Origin: Streptococcus pseudoporcinus LQ 940-04
GTDB taxonomy: Bacteria; Bacillota; Bacilli; Lactobacillales; Streptococcaceae
NCBI RefSeq assembly: GCF_000188035.1
Contig: NZ_AEUY02000005.1
Location: 1,488,001 to 1,552,000, forward strand
Direction of reading: 5' to 3'
Length of the DNA stretch: 64,000 nt
Part shown: positions 1 to 10,575 of the stretch, in pieces
Position numbering within the stretch: position 1 is the first letter of the stretch
Layout: the number at the start of each line of letters is the position of its first letter
Translations under genes and position numbers: made by a program
The notes under the pieces: model-generated
What the model was told of the DNA's origin: nothing
Databases searched by the model: none
The model's input: the letters and a program-made list of their open reading frames with translations, nothing else

Positions 1-172
1 TACACGACAACTCAAAAAGTTGGAGAGTCAGAAATTATCATTGTCCAATGGTATTGAATTAACAGTTCCAAATGCAATTTATCAAGATGCTGATTCGGTT
101 GAATTTATCATGAATAATGACGGAACCTATTCTATACTAATTAAAAATATAGAGGATATCAAAAATAAATAA
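1..172 (+). CDS. C-terminal end of a nucleoid-associated (NA37/YejK-type) protein, partial
   Basis: An open frame enters from the left edge and stops at TAA 170-172, giving about 56 residues that end in NNDGTYSILIKNIED. That ending resembles the C-terminus of the NA37/YejK nucleoid-associated family, which I recall preceding a lysozyme-like gene in streptococci. The next gene starts at the very next base (ATG 173), so the two are translationally coupled. Only the tail is visible, so the family call is tentative. Confidence 0.5.
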   Translation, partial: TRQLKKLESQKLSLSNGIELTVPNAIYQDADSVEFIMNNDGTYSILIKNIEDIKNK

Positions 173-775
173 ATGTTAAAATTTTTAAAGCGAGTCATTC
201 TCTTAGTCTTTCTAATTTTTTCTATCTTTCAAATCTATGTTACTCATCAGAATGTAAAAAATGTTATGCGCTATAAACCTATGGTCGAAAAAACCTTAGC
301 TCAACATGATACCGATACGAATCTTAATTTAGTTCTGGCTATGATTTATACTGAAACTAAAGGTGGATCAGCTGATGTTATGCAATCAAGTGAAAGTAGT
401 AGCGGGACGACTAATTCCATAACAGATAGTCAAGTTTCAATTAAACATGGCATTAAACTTTTGTCAGAAAATTTACAATTAGCTGAAGATGCTGGAGTGG
501 ATTCGTGGACAGCTATTCAAGCTTATAACTTTGGCACAAACTATATCCATTATGTTGCTCAAAATGGCGGCGAAAACTCTTTAGCACTGGCTAAAAAATA
601 TTCAAAAGAGGTCGTTGCTCCGAGTCTTGGTAACACCACAGGAGAAACTTATATCTATTATCATCCCCTGGCTATTATTTCAGGGGGGCAATTGTATAAA
701 AATGGAGGAAATTTCTACTATTCACGCGAAGTTCACTTTAATTTATACCTCATTAAACTATTTTCAAAATTTTAG
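173..775 (+). CDS. membrane-anchored lysozyme-like protein (CwlT-type muramidase domain)
   Basis: This 200-residue protein has an N-terminal membrane segment (about residues 5-24) followed by an extracellular lysozyme-like domain. The segment AMIYTETKGG places Glu61 where the catalytic glutamate of CwlT-like muramidases sits, and the AIQAYNFG region fits the same fold. It would cut peptidoglycan glycan strands from the outer face of the membrane. The ATG directly abuts the upstream stop codon, so it is probably translated by coupling in the same transcript. A strong terminator follows. The exact role (wall growth or turnover) is not shown by the sequence. Confidence 0.75.
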   Translation: MLKFLKRVILLVFLIFSIFQIYVTHQNVKNVMRYKPMVEKTLAQHDTDTNLNLVLAMIYTETKGGSADVMQSSESSSGTTNSITDSQVSIKHGIKLLSENLQLAEDAGVDSWTAIQAYNFGTNYIHYVAQNGGENSLALAKKYSKEVVAPSLGNTTGETYIYYHPLAIISGGQLYKNGGNFYYSREVHFNLYLIKLFSKF

Positions 776-791
776 TAAGATTAAATTTTCT

Positions 792-825
792 AACACTTCT
801 GATTTTCTTTAGAAGTGTTTTTTTA
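792..825 (+). terminator. intrinsic terminator after the lysozyme-like gene
   Basis: A 9-bp stem (792-800 with 811-819) is followed by a run of T. It closes the operon entering from the left edge. Confidence 0.8.
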
Positions 826-1010
826 CATAAATGTAATCTGTTCGGTTTTTCACAAATAAATATTAATAATTTCTCCTATCGTTTGTTATTTCACAAACAT
901 ACTGAGATTTTGAGGCAATAAAAAGGTAAACCCTTTAGAAAAGCCCGTATATTAGGATTTTGAGACAATTTTACTTTTGTGAATGGACTAACAATCTGTA
1001 AGCAAATTCT

Positions 1011-1039
1011 TTGGAAGCGATTTTTAGCTATGCTATAAT
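1011..1039 (+). promoter_or_regulatory. nox promoter
   Basis: A -35 TTGGAA (1011-1016), a 17-bp spacer and an extended -10 TGCTATAAT ending at 1039 form a strong SigA-type promoter about 45 bp before the start codon. Confidence 0.8.
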
Positions 1040-1082
1040 GTAATCCTAACATAAAATATTGTGAAATGAGGAACAAATAGAT

Positions 1083-2450
1083 ATGAGTAAAATCGTCGTT
1101 GTTGGAACAAATCATGCAGGAACAGCTGCAATAAAGACTATGCTCTCCAACTATGGATTAGAAAATGAGATTGTCACTTTTGATCAGAATTCAAATATTT
1201 CATTTCTTGGTTGTGGAATGGCATTATGGATTGGTGAGCAAATTGATGGCCCAGAAGGTCTCTTTTACTCTGATAAAGAACAACTAGAAGCCATGGGTGC
1301 TAAAGTTTATATGGAGTCACCAGTTTTAAATATTGATTATGACAAAAAAGAGGTTACAGCTCTAGTAAATGGCCAAGAACATGTTGAAAATTATGATAAG
1401 TTAATTCTTGCAACCGGATCACAGCCGATTATTCCACCAATTAAAGGGGTTGAGATCCTTGAGGGATCAAGAGAATTTAAAGCAACTTTAGAAAACTTAC
1501 AATTTGTTAAACTTTACCAAAATTCATCTGATGTTATTGAAAAGTTAGAAAAACCAGGGATTAACCGTGTAGCAGTAGTTGGTGCAGGTTATATTGGCGT
1601 TGAACTGGCAGAAGCCTTCCAGCGGAAAGGAAAAGAGGTCATCCTTGTTGATATTGCTGAAACATGCATGGGTGGCTACTATGACCGTGATTTCACCGAT
1701 TTAATGAGTAAAAACCTTGAAGAGCACGGTATCCAATTAGCATTTGGACAGGCTGTGCAAGCTGTTGAAGGAGATGGGAAAGTAGAACGTCTCGTAACTG
1801 ATAAAGATAGTTTTGATGTTGATATGGTTATCATGGCAGTTGGTTTCCGTCCAAATACCGACTTAGGACGTGATCAATTAGATACCTTCCGTAATGGAGC
1901 ATGGATTGTTGATAAAAAACAAGAAACCAGCATAAAAGACGTTTATGCTATTGGAGATTGTGCAACTATTTACGATAATGCAAGAGATGATATTAACTAC
2001 ATTGCCTTAGCATCAAATGCTGTGCGTACAGGGATAGTTGCTGCTCATAATGCCTGTGGACATGAGCTGGAAGGAGCAGGTGTTCAAGGATCAAATGGTA
2101 TTTCAATTTATGGCCTGAACATGGTTTCAACTGGTTTAACCCTAGAAAAGGCAAAGGAAGCCGGTTATAATGCTTTGGAAGCGAGCTATAACGATTTACA
2201 AAAACCAGAATTTATCAAGCATGGGAATCATGAAGTAGCAATCAAGATTATTTACGATAAAGACAGTCGGGTTGTTCTAGGTTGTCAAATGGTTTCAAGA
2301 GAAGATATCTCAATGGGAATCCATATGTTCTCATTAGCTATTCAAGAAAAAGTGACCATTGAAAAATTATCTCTAATGGATATTTTCTTCTTACCTCACT
2401 TCAATAAACCTTATAATTACATCACAATGGCTGCTTTAAGTGCAGAATAA
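1083..2450 (+). CDS. nox: NADH oxidase, water-forming
   Basis: This 455-residue flavoprotein reduces O2 to water with NADH, regenerating NAD+ and removing oxygen in a cell without respiration. Visible features are the N-terminal FAD motif GTNHAG, the redox-active Cys44 in [10 protein letters not shown] that marks the H2O-forming type, the NADH-binding motif [14 protein letters not shown] around residue 160, and the FAD motif YAIGDCA. GAGGA lies 10 bases before the ATG. The gene is monocistronic between a strong extended -10 promoter and a terminator. The TTCACAA half sites upstream hint at Rex (NADH/NAD+) control, but no full site is present. Confidence 0.95.
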   Translation: MSKIVVVGTNHAGTAAIKTMLSNYGLENEIVTFDQNSNISFLGCGMALWIGEQIDGPEGLFYSDKEQLEAMGAKVYMESPVLNIDYDKKEVTALVNGQEHVENYDKLILATGSQPIIPPIKGVEILEGSREFKATLENLQFVKLYQNSSDVIEKLEKPGINRVAVVGAGYIGVELAEAFQRKGKEVILVDIAETCMGGYYDRDFTDLMSKNLEEHGIQLAFGQAVQAVEGDGKVERLVTDKDSFDVDMVIMAVGFRPNTDLGRDQLDTFRNGAWIVDKKQETSIKDVYAIGDCATIYDNARDDINYIALASNAVRTGIVAAHNACGHELEGAGVQGSNGISIYGLNMVSTGLTLEKAKEAGYNALEASYNDLQKPEFIKHGNHEVAIKIIYDKDSRVVLGCQMVSREDISMGIHMFSLAIQEKVTIEKLSLMDIFFLPHFNKPYNYITMAALSAE

Positions 2451-2471
2451 ACTAGGTTACATAGGAGATAA

Positions 2472-2501
2472 AAAAGTGTCCCCACAAAAGGGACACTTTT
2501 T
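2472..2501 (+). terminator. intrinsic terminator after nox
   Basis: A perfect 11-bp stem (2472-2482 with 2490-2500) ends in T. The strong Shine-Dalgarno AAGGAGG of the next gene begins right after it, so any read-through transcript could be translated directly. Confidence 0.75.
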
Positions 2502-2512
2502 AAGGAGGAAAG

Positions 2513-3046
2513 ATGAGACCCCTAATTTTAAATATAGCTATGAGTTTAGATGGTTTTATCGCTCGAACAGATGGTTCTTATGATTGGATTGAAGGACATG
2601 GAACAAAAGTTTATGACACTGCTTTGCAATTTGACAATAATGCCTTTTTTGCTTCCTGTGATACCATCGTTATGGGACGAAAATCACTCGATGATTGTCC
2701 TATCGAGCAGATCCAAGACTATCAAAAGAAAAGCTTCTATGTTGCTAGCCATCAAGACTTAAAATCAGATTATCCCAACCTTTCCTTTTCTAAAGATATA
2801 GTAGCTACCCTTAAAGAGCTCAAGCAAGAAGAAGGTGGGCCAATTTGGTTATTTGGAGGAGCAGATTTGGTGCATTCAGTACTTGAGGTTGATTTGATTG
2901 ATCAGTACATTATTGGGATTATTCCCATCATTTTAGGTCAAGGGCGACCTTTATTTAAAACGTGTAGTGTGGAACATCAGTTACAACTGATTGAATCAAC
3001 TGTTACTGATGGTATTGCTATGCTTCGCTATCAGAAAAGACCCTAA
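2513..3046 (+). CDS. dihydrofolate reductase family protein (RibD C-terminal-like)
   Basis: The 177-residue product has the fold of the RibD C-terminal/DHFR-like superfamily, with MSLDGFIAR near the N-terminus, VMGRKS near residue 54 and the GGADLV nucleotide-binding turn followed by a GIIPIILGQGRPLF strand. It is probably a cytoplasmic NADPH-dependent reductase of unknown substrate. It is not the folA dihydrofolate reductase. The ATG follows AAGGAGG at good spacing. No promoter of its own was found, so it may rely on read-through past the nox terminator. Confidence 0.8.
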   Translation: MRPLILNIAMSLDGFIARTDGSYDWIEGHGTKVYDTALQFDNNAFFASCDTIVMGRKSLDDCPIEQIQDYQKKSFYVASHQDLKSDYPNLSFSKDIVATLKELKQEEGGPIWLFGGADLVHSVLEVDLIDQYIIGIIPIILGQGRPLFKTCSVEHQLQLIESTVTDGIAMLRYQKRP

Positions 3047-3073
3047 AAAAGAGACCCTATCAAGGTCTCTTTT
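3047..3073. terminator. bidirectional terminator between the DHFR-like gene and ldh
   Basis: A 10-bp stem AAAAGAGACC/GGTCTCTTTT (3047-3056 with 3064-3073) lies between the converging genes, with A- and T-rich flanks that serve both strands. Confidence 0.85.
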
Positions 3074-3085
3074 GGCTTTTAGAGG

Positions 3086-4152
<1,067 letters not shown>

Positions 4153-4199
4153 TCAAATCAGCGAAAAAATGAAAATAGTTTTCTGATAGCGGTTCCAAG

Positions 4200-4228
4200 G
4201 TGAAAAAATAAGGATTTTATGATATAAT
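4200..4228 (+). promoter_or_regulatory. gyrA promoter (extended -10)
   Basis: An extended -10 TGATATAAT ends at 4228, 36 bases before the start codon. The -35 is poor (GTGAAA), which is common for extended -10 promoters. Confidence 0.7.
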
Positions 4229-4264
4229 GTTATAGAGTTTGACTAGAAAAGGAGCATTCCTTAA

Positions 4265-6775
4265 ATGCAAGATAAAAATCTAATTGACGTCAATCTGACA
4301 AGCGAAATGAAAACGAGTTTCATCGACTATGCTATGAGTGTCATTGTAGCTAGAGCCTTGCCAGATGTTCGTGACGGTTTAAAACCTGTCCATCGTCGTA
4401 TTCTTTATGGCATGAATGAACTAGGAGTCACCCCAGATAAACCGCATAAAAAATCTGCCCGTATCACAGGTGATGTTATGGGTAAATATCATCCTCACGG
4501 AGATTCCTCAATTTACGAGGCTATGGTTCGGATGGCACAGTGGTGGTCATATCGTCACATGCTAGTGGACGGTCATGGAAATTTTGGTTCTATGGACGGA
4601 GATGGCGCTGCAGCACAGCGTTATACCGAAGCTCGGATGAGTAAGATCGCACTAGAACTTCTAAAGGATATTAATAAAAATACTGTTGATTTTCAAGATA
4701 ACTATGATGGAAGTGAACGTGAACCACTCGTTTTACCAGCTCGATTCCCTAACTTATTGGTAAATGGTGCTACTGGTATTGCGGTTGGAATGGCTACCAA
4801 TATTCCCCCCCATAACTTGGGAGAGTCGATTGACGCTGTCAAAATGGTGATGGAGCACCCCGAATGTACAACTAGGGACTTGATGGAGGTGATACCGGGA
4901 CCAGATTTTCCAACTGGTGCTTTGGTTATGGGACGCTCAGGTATTCACCGTGCTTATGATACTGGTAAGGGGTCTATTGTCTTACGCTCACGAACCGAAA
5001 TTGAACTAACTAAAACAGGTCGTGAACGGATTGTAGTCACTGAGTTTCCTTATGGTGTTAACAAAACCAAAGTTCATGAACATATTGTTCGCCTAGCTCA
5101 GGAAAAACGGATTGAGGGAATTACCGCAGTCCGTGACGAATCCAGCCGTGAAGGAGTTCGCTTCGTTATTGAAGTCAAACGTGATGCATCAGCTAACGTT
5201 ATTCTAAACAATCTGTTTAAGCTAACAAGCCTACAAACTAATTTCAGCTTCAATATGTTAGCTATTGAGAACGGCGTCCCAAAAATTTTAACTCTCAGAC
5301 AAATTATTGATAACTATATCAGTCACCAAAAAGAAGTTATTACTCGCCGAACTCGTTTTGACAAGGAAAAAGCTGAAGCACGTGCGCATATTTTAGAAGG
5401 GTTATTGATTGCCCTAGATCACTTAGATGAAGTTATTGCAATTATTCGAAATAGTCAAACAGATATCATAGCCCAAGGCGAATTAATGAGTCGTTTCCAA
5501 TTGTCTGAACGACAAAGCCAGGCTATTTTAGATATGCGTTTGCGTCGATTGACGGGATTGGAAAGAGATAAAATCCAATCAGAATACGATGATTTAATTG
5601 CTTTAATAGCCGACTTAGCTGATATTCTAGCTAAACCGGATCGAATTAGTGCCATCATCATTCAAGAAATGGACGAGATTAAACGCAAATACGCTGATCC
5701 TCGTCGTACAGAGTTAATGGTTGGTGAAGTATTATCACTTGAAGATGAGGATCTCATTGAAGTAGAAGATGTTTTGATTACCTTATCAAACAAAGGATAT
5801 ATCAAACGCTTAGCTCAAGATGAATTTCGTGCTCAAAAACGTGGCGGCCGAGGTGTTCAAGGGACCGGCGTTAATGATGATGACTTTGTTAAGGAGTTAG
5901 TTTCAACAAGTACACACGATACACTCCTCTTCTTCACCAACAAAGGCCGTGTCTATAGACTAAAAGCTTATGAGATTCCAGAATACGGTAGAACAGCTAA
6001 AGGTCTACCAATTGTCAACCTTTTGAAATTAGATGAAGAAGAGACGATACAAACTATTATTAATGCGCGCAAAGAAGACATTGATAATAAATTTTTCTTC
6101 TTCACCACTCGTCAAGGATTGGTTAAACGAACAAATGCTTCAGAATTTGGTAATATTAGGCAGAATGGTTTACGTGCTTTAAATCTTAAGGACGGTGACG
6201 AGTTAATTAATGTCTTGCTAACTGACGGTTCAGAAGATATCATTATAGGAACAAAGTCAGGCTATTCAGTCAGATTCGAAGAAGCAAGTATTCGAAACAT
6301 GGGACGCTCAGCGACGGGGGTTCGTGGAGTTAAACTTCGTGATGGAGATCTAGTCATTGGTGCTTCACGGATTAGCGACAGCCAAGAAGTTCTCGTTATT
6401 ACTGAAAAAGGCTATGGTAAGCGTACCAGAGCGACAGAATACCCAACAAAAGGCCGTGGAGGTAAGGGCATTAAGACTGCTAATATTACCGCCAAGAATG
6501 GTCAATTAGCAGGTTTAGTGACTGTTACAGGTCATGAGGATATTATGATTATAACCAACAAAGGTGTTATTATAAGAACTAGCATAGCTGATGTTTCTCA
6601 AACAGGTAGGTCTACAATGGGTGTTAAGGTCATGCGATTGGATCAGGATTCAAAAATTGTGACCTTTGCCTTGGTAGACCCTGAAGCTGAAAAAGATTTT
6701 GCTGAATTATCAACCTCAGACCTAGCATCTAGTCGAGGTATAGCCCCTGCTTCAATAGATAAAAGTGAGGATTAA
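4265..6775 (+). CDS. gyrA: DNA gyrase subunit A
   Basis: This 836-residue protein is the breakage-reunion subunit of gyrase and acts with GyrB to introduce negative supercoils. The quinolone-resistance region reads [17 protein letters not shown] with Ser81 and Glu85, the sensitive-type residues of streptococci. The catalytic tyrosine is Tyr120 in [10 protein letters not shown]. The C-terminal pinwheel starts with the GyrA box [10 protein letters not shown] near residue 530. srtA begins two bases after the stop codon, the usual streptococcal arrangement, so the two genes share a transcript. Confidence 0.98.
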   Translation: MQDKNLIDVNLTSEMKTSFIDYAMSVIVARALPDVRDGLKPVHRRILYGMNELGVTPDKPHKKSARITGDVMGKYHPHGDSSIYEAMVRMAQWWSYRHMLVDGHGNFGSMDGDGAAAQRYTEARMSKIALELLKDINKNTVDFQDNYDGSEREPLVLPARFPNLLVNGATGIAVGMATNIPPHNLGESIDAVKMVMEHPECTTRDLMEVIPGPDFPTGALVMGRSGIHRAYDTGKGSIVLRSRTEIELTKTGRERIVVTEFPYGVNKTKVHEHIVRLAQEKRIEGITAVRDESSREGVRFVIEVKRDASANVILNNLFKLTSLQTNFSFNMLAIENGVPKILTLRQIIDNYISHQKEVITRRTRFDKEKAEARAHILEGLLIALDHLDEVIAIIRNSQTDIIAQGELMSRFQLSERQSQAILDMRLRRLTGLERDKIQSEYDDLIALIADLADILAKPDRISAIIIQEMDEIKRKYADPRRTELMVGEVLSLEDEDLIEVEDVLITLSNKGYIKRLAQDEFRAQKRGGRGVQGTGVNDDDFVKELVSTSTHDTLLFFTNKGRVYRLKAYEIPEYGRTAKGLPIVNLLKLDEEETIQTIINARKEDIDNKFFFFTTRQGLVKRTNASEFGNIRQNGLRALNLKDGDELINVLLTDGSEDIIIGTKSGYSVRFEEASIRNMGRSATGVRGVKLRDGDLVIGASRISDSQEVLVITEKGYGKRTRATEYPTKGRGGKGIKTANITAKNGQLAGLVTVTGHEDIMIITNKGVIIRTSIADVSQTGRSTMGVKVMRLDQDSKIVTFALVDPEAEKDFAELSTSDLASSRGIAPASIDKSED

Positions 6776-6777
6776 GG

Positions 6778-7536
6778 ATGACAAGAAGAAGAACAAGAAA
6801 AGAAAGGAAGAAAAGTGCGTCGTCAAAGTTCCGTACTTTATTTGCCACTTTTCTTTTGATCCTTGGTTTGGGGTTGCTTTTTAACAAGACTATCCGCAAT
6901 ACCATTATTGCTTGGAATTCAAATAAATACCAAGTTCAGCATGTCTCTCAACAGACTATTAAAAAAAATCAGCAGGCTGAGAGTACTTTTGATTTCAACT
7001 CTGTCAAAGCTGTTTCAACAGATACTGTTCTACAAGCTCAAATGGCAGCCCAAAAGCTTCCTGTAATTGGAGGTATTGCAATACCTGATGTGGATATCAA
7101 TTTACCGATATTTAAGGGATTAGGTAACACAGAACTGATTTATGGCGCGGGAACCATGAAAGAAGAACAAGTTATGGGGGGAGAAAATAACTACTCATTG
7201 GCTAGTCACCATATTTTTGGTATGGCTGGTTCCTCTCATATGTTATTCTCACCTTTAGAACGAGCCAAGGTGGGGATGCCGATTTACGTAACAGATAAGG
7301 AAAAAATTTATCAGTATGATATCGTATCTGTAGAAACTATTGCCCCAGATCGCATTGATGTTTTAAATAATACTCCTGGTACAAAAGAAATTACTCTTAT
7401 TACCTGTACCGATGCAGAGGCTACACAAAGAATCTGTGTTAAAGGCATATTAAAAAGAGAAATGCCCTATAAAGGTGCTCCTGACTCAGTTATGAAGGCC
7501 TTTAATCATTCTTATAACCAAGTTGCAATTGAATAA
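6778..7536 (+). CDS. srtA: class A sortase
   Basis: This 252-residue membrane transpeptidase cuts sorting signals of surface proteins and joins them to lipid II. It has a basic N-terminus, one membrane segment (about residues 20-36), and a catalytic domain with His144 in LASHHIFGM, Cys210 in TLITC and Arg218 in TQRIC. Spacing matches known streptococcal SrtA. It is cotranscribed with gyrA. The surface protease at the right end of the window, which ends in LPITND rather than LPXTG, is a likely substrate. Confidence 0.96.
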   Translation: MTRRRTRKERKKSASSKFRTLFATFLLILGLGLLFNKTIRNTIIAWNSNKYQVQHVSQQTIKKNQQAESTFDFNSVKAVSTDTVLQAQMAAQKLPVIGGIAIPDVDINLPIFKGLGNTELIYGAGTMKEEQVMGGENNYSLASHHIFGMAGSSHMLFSPLERAKVGMPIYVTDKEKIYQYDIVSVETIAPDRIDVLNNTPGTKEITLITCTDAEATQRICVKGILKREMPYKGAPDSVMKAFNHSYNQVAIE

Positions 7537-7542
7537 ACTTAA

Positions 7543-7578
7543 AGAACAGGGGGTAAAATCCCTGTTCTCTTATTTGAT
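7543..7578 (+). terminator. terminator after srtA
   Basis: A 9-bp stem AGAACAGGG/CCCTGTTCT (7543-7551 with 7560-7568) precedes a broken T-rich tail. Termination is probably partial. Confidence 0.6.
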
Positions 7579-7597
7579 TTAAGAAGGGAGAATAAAG

Positions 7598-8011
7598 ATG
7601 AAACTTTCTGCAGTTCACCATGTTGCCATTATTGTATCTGATTATGACAAATCAAAAGATTTTTACGTTAATCAATTGGGCTTTGACATTATCCGTGAAA
7701 ATCATAGGCCAGAGCGACATGATTATAAACTTGATTTAAAATGTGGAGATATAGAATTAGAGATCTTTGGAAACTCAACCACAGACCCCGCATATCAAGC
7801 TCCGCTCAAACGGATTGGTCAACCAGATTATGAGCGTGAAGCGTGTGGCTTGCGACATTTAGCCTTTCGAGTTAAAAACATCGAAAATTATATTAGGGAA
7901 TTAAAATCAAAAAAAATTAAGGTTGAGCCACTAAGATATGATGACTACACGGGAGAAAAAATGACCTTTTTCTTTGATCCAGACGGACTACCGCTAGAGC
8001 TTCACGAGTAA
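7598..8011 (+). CDS. VOC family protein (YaeR/glyoxalase-like)
   Basis: The 137-residue protein is a single vicinal-oxygen-chelate fold unit pair. Metal-ligand candidates lie at the VHHVAIIV start, in IELEIF, in LRHLAFRV and in the terminal LELHE, as in the E. coli YaeR group of glyoxalase/bleomycin-resistance-like proteins. The substrate is unknown; it is often annotated as a lactoylglutathione lyase without proof. An AAGGGAG ribosome site precedes the ATG. It lies behind the leaky srtA terminator. Confidence 0.85.
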   Translation: MKLSAVHHVAIIVSDYDKSKDFYVNQLGFDIIRENHRPERHDYKLDLKCGDIELEIFGNSTTDPAYQAPLKRIGQPDYEREACGLRHLAFRVKNIENYIRELKSKKIKVEPLRYDDYTGEKMTFFFDPDGLPLELHE

Positions 8012-8154
8012 TTCAAACGGAGTTTGTACTCTATAGTAGCAAGCCAAGCCTTTTTGGGAAGAGAATTTTTTGGTGAGCTAATAATGGTTTATCAATTTAT
8101 GGTAATTGACCTCAGTCTATAGCATGTTTTTAATGCACCTTTTAACAAAGAAGA

Positions 8155-8198
8155 TGTTATAATATGAGAATAGATTTTTTCAAATCTATTCTCATATT
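8155..8198 (+). promoter_or_regulatory. extended -10 promoter fused to a perfect 17-bp inverted repeat
   Basis: The extended -10 TGTTATAAT (8155-8163) runs straight into a perfect inverted repeat, 8161-8177 with 8182-8198, with a 4-base loop. The expected start point falls inside the left arm, so the element could be an operator or form a structured 5' end. No T-run follows on either strand, which argues against a terminator. Confidence 0.7.
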
Positions 8199-8233
8199 GA
8201 AAAAAGGTTAAATCTACAGGATAAGAGGTAAAC

Positions 8234-9190
8234 ATGTCTATTAAGAAAAAACTATTACTGACTGTCACGGCATTAGCTAGTAGCTTTATAGTTTCGACTG
8301 CTTTTGCTGCTACAAATAATGTTCAAGGTGTTATTGATGAAGCCTATGTACAACCTGACTATGTTCTTGGTTACTCACTTGATCAAGCACAAAAAGATCA
8401 AACATTATCATTGTTGAACTATAACAGCGGTAAAGATACAAAGCTGAAAACGTTGACGACAAGTTCATATGCTAAAATTATGAATATTGCGGATGATTCA
8501 AGTATTCAACTGTATTCATCTGTTAAAATTGAAAAATTAGGCTCTAACGACATTCTAAAGGTAGCCATTGTTACTCCAGAAAATATTACCAAGGTCACTC
8601 AAGATATGTATCGTAATGCAGCTGTTACCTTAGGTATTGAACATGCTAATATCACCATCGCTTCACCAATCAGAGTAACTGGTGAGTCTGCATTAGCGGG
8701 TATTTATTACTCTCTTGAGGAAAATGGAGCAAAAGTTCCACAAGAAAATAAGAATTTAGCTCAGCAAGAATTATCAACTTTATCTGGTATCAATGCTGAA
8801 AATTCTGGTAAAAACGGCTATGATCCTGATAAACTAAATGTTGCTTTGACGGATATCAAAGCAGCAGTAGCTAAGGGTGGAAGTGGCTTATCTAAGGAAG
8901 AGATTAAAAAAATAGTTGATGAGACTTTAAAAAATTATGGCCTGAAAAATGCCATGACTTCTAATCAAATCAACTTAATCGTGAATTTTGCTGTTAATCT
9001 CTCTAATAGTGGTATCATTAGTAATTCCCATTTTACTGCCACCTTAAATTCATTGAAAGATTCCATTGTCTCTAAGTCTGGATCAACTTTTAAAAATATA
9101 AACCTTAATTTCGACTCTGCAAAAGCCGTTGAAACTGGTAAAGGTATCTGGCAACAAATTGTTGAATTCTTTAAATCCTTAATAGGATAA
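8234..9190 (+). CDS. secreted DUF1002 domain protein
   Basis: This 318-residue protein has a clear signal peptide (KKKLLL, a hydrophobic core, then AFAATNN, with cleavage near residue 26) and no anchor. The rest matches the DUF1002 family of secreted Firmicute proteins: an N-terminal alpha/beta part with TPENITKVT and GESALAGIYYS, and a helical C-terminal half. The function of the family is unknown. RBS AAGAGG precedes the ATG. It is monocistronic, with the striking palindrome in its leader and a terminator behind it. Confidence 0.85.
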   Translation: MSIKKKLLLTVTALASSFIVSTAFAATNNVQGVIDEAYVQPDYVLGYSLDQAQKDQTLSLLNYNSGKDTKLKTLTTSSYAKIMNIADDSSIQLYSSVKIEKLGSNDILKVAIVTPENITKVTQDMYRNAAVTLGIEHANITIASPIRVTGESALAGIYYSLEENGAKVPQENKNLAQQELSTLSGINAENSGKNGYDPDKLNVALTDIKAAVAKGGSGLSKEEIKKIVDETLKNYGLKNAMTSNQINLIVNFAVNLSNSGIISNSHFTATLNSLKDSIVSKSGSTFKNINLNFDSAKAVETGKGIWQQIVEFFKSLIG

Positions 9191-9194
9191 GCTT

Positions 9195-9222
9195 AAAAAG
9201 AGTGACTATGTTGCTCTTTTTT
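9195..9222 (+). terminator. terminator after the DUF1002 gene
   Basis: An 8-bp stem AAAAAGAG/CTCTTTTT, extended after a 2-base mismatch, ends in T. Confidence 0.75.
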
Positions 9223-9385
9223 ATCTCTTATCTGTCTTTGAGACCACCCACAAAAAATTCATAGAAGAGATAGAATTGGAAAAGTAGTGGTCTCCCCTAG
9301 TATCTTAAGTTACTGGCTTTCACTTTCGTGTTTTTCCTGGCCTTGACCATATTTCCTTATTGGTGGCTTCATTAAGCCAAGCTAT

Positions 9386-9437
9386 GCTATATAATGATAA
9401 CAATCAACCTTTTTGAAAAGATTGATTGTTATCATTT
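9386..9437 (+). other. orphan -10-like box followed by hairpin and T-run
   Basis: A TATAAT box sits just before a perfect 15-bp inverted repeat (AATGATAACAATCAA and its complement, with a loop of about 14 bases) ending in seven T. No gene lies upstream on the plus strand for 200 bases, and the downstream gene points the other way. The element may be an intrinsic terminator for read-through, or the end of a very short RNA. Confidence 0.5.
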
Positions 9438-9454
9438 TTTTATTAATTAATCAT

Positions 9455-10177
9455 CTAAAAATAGGCTACTATAGCTGCGAAAAGTAGTGCAGGCAACATA
9501 TTAGCGACACGCATTGTTTTCCCCCAGATAATATTTAGTCCAACGCAAAAGATAAGGATAGAACCAACTAAAGAAAGGTTGGTTAAGGCTGCAGAAGTCA
9601 TGAAAGGCTGTACGATCTTGGCTAAAATGGTGATTAGGCCTTGTAAGAAAAATACAGGAATGGCTGAAAAAACAGCTCCCCTTCCTAAAGTCGTCGTTAA
9701 GACAATGATAATGACAAAATCTAAAACACTTTTAGTCAATAAGGTAGTCGGGTTGTTGGAAATACCATCTTGAATGGGACCAATAATAGCCATAGCTCCA
9801 ATACTGACTGTCAACGTAGCAGTCACGAAAGCATTTACAAAGTCGGGATCTTTATGACTACCTGTTTTGTTTTTTAACCAGTTGCCAAACTTATCAAAAA
9901 AGGCTTCAATATTTAAAACCTCACCGAGTAAGCTTCCTAAACACAAGCAAGCCACAACAAGCATAGCATGTACATTGGTCATACTATTGTTAGCAAACTT
10001 TAGCATACCAGGCATAGCTCCAGAAATACCAATAAATAGAACACTAACACCTGAAGCCATGGTCAAACCGCTTTGATGTCTTTCATTCAAATACCTACCA
10101 AAAAGCACTCCAAAAATTCCTGCTAAAAGAATCGAAAGGGTATCAATTATAGTTCCAAAACCAGTGAAATAGGTCAT
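9455..10177 (-). CDS. DUF554 membrane protein (YdfK-like)
   Basis: This 240-residue polytopic protein has about six or seven hydrophobic segments and the family's typical start, GFGTIIDTLSILLAGIFGVLFG, with small-residue-rich helices. It is an inner membrane protein of the DUF554/YdfK family, a putative transporter with no known substrate. GGAGGATT precedes the ATG, and transcription starts from a near-consensus promoter. It stands alone between intergenic stretches. Confidence 0.85.
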   Translation of the reverse strand: MTYFTGFGTIIDTLSILLAGIFGVLFGRYLNERHQSGLTMASGVSVLFIGISGAMPGMLKFANNSMTNVHAMLVVACLCLGSLLGEVLNIEAFFDKFGNWLKNKTGSHKDPDFVNAFVTATLTVSIGAMAIIGPIQDGISNNPTTLLTKSVLDFVIIIVLTTTLGRGAVFSAIPVFFLQGLITILAKIVQPFMTSAALTNLSLVGSILIFCVGLNIIWGKTMRVANMLPALLFAAIVAYF

Positions 10178-10208
10178 CTGCTGTAATCCTCCTAAAGCAT
10201 CTATGGCT

Positions 10209-10236
10209 ATTATACAATAGAAGGATTACTTGTCAA
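10209..10236 (-). promoter_or_regulatory. DUF554 gene promoter
   Basis: On the minus strand a consensus TTGACA (10231-10236), a 16-bp spacer and a consensus TATAAT (10209-10214) are seen. Confidence 0.85.
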
Positions 10237-10575
10237 CACAAAATCTAATAATTATAACTATATTAAAAATAAAGACTTTTGCCAATAATAGTAAAAGAAA
10301 GAAAAATCTAGCTATTACAAAATTTCAAACAATAGATACATATTAATACTATTCTCATTTTGCATAATATAAGAAAATAAGAATAGTAGTCACAATGGAA
10401 TAAGAAAGCCTATAAGTGAGACTTAGCTGTGGTGAAATAGACTATTTTGAGAGCAAAAAATCTAGAAATAAAGAAGTAAACAGCAGTTTTAAATGAGACC
10501 TATTGTCAAAAAATACTTTTTTGAGCCTTTTTAAACATTTTACGGTATACTAAAGAAAAAAGGGAGGACTAAATT
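10237..10575. other. AT-rich intergenic region with an inverted repeat
   Basis: No gene is seen here. It holds an inverted repeat of 14 bp with one mismatch (10348-10361 with 10374-10387). A weak promoter for the next gene (TTGAGC at 10521, TATACT at 10546-10551, long spacer) lies at the right end. Confidence 0.45.

Larger units (their letters stand above)
776..1082. other. intergenic region upstream of nox
   Basis: No gene is seen here. After the terminator there is a near-palindrome at 881-898 (arms GTTTGT and ACAAAC, containing TTCACAA), and two similar blocks near 906 and 955 both containing GATTTTGAG(G/A)CAAT. The nox promoter lies at the right end. Confidence 0.5.

Noticed and set aside
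4500-4530. Quinolone-resistance mutation in gyrA
   Set aside because: Ser81 and Glu85 are both the sensitive-type residues.
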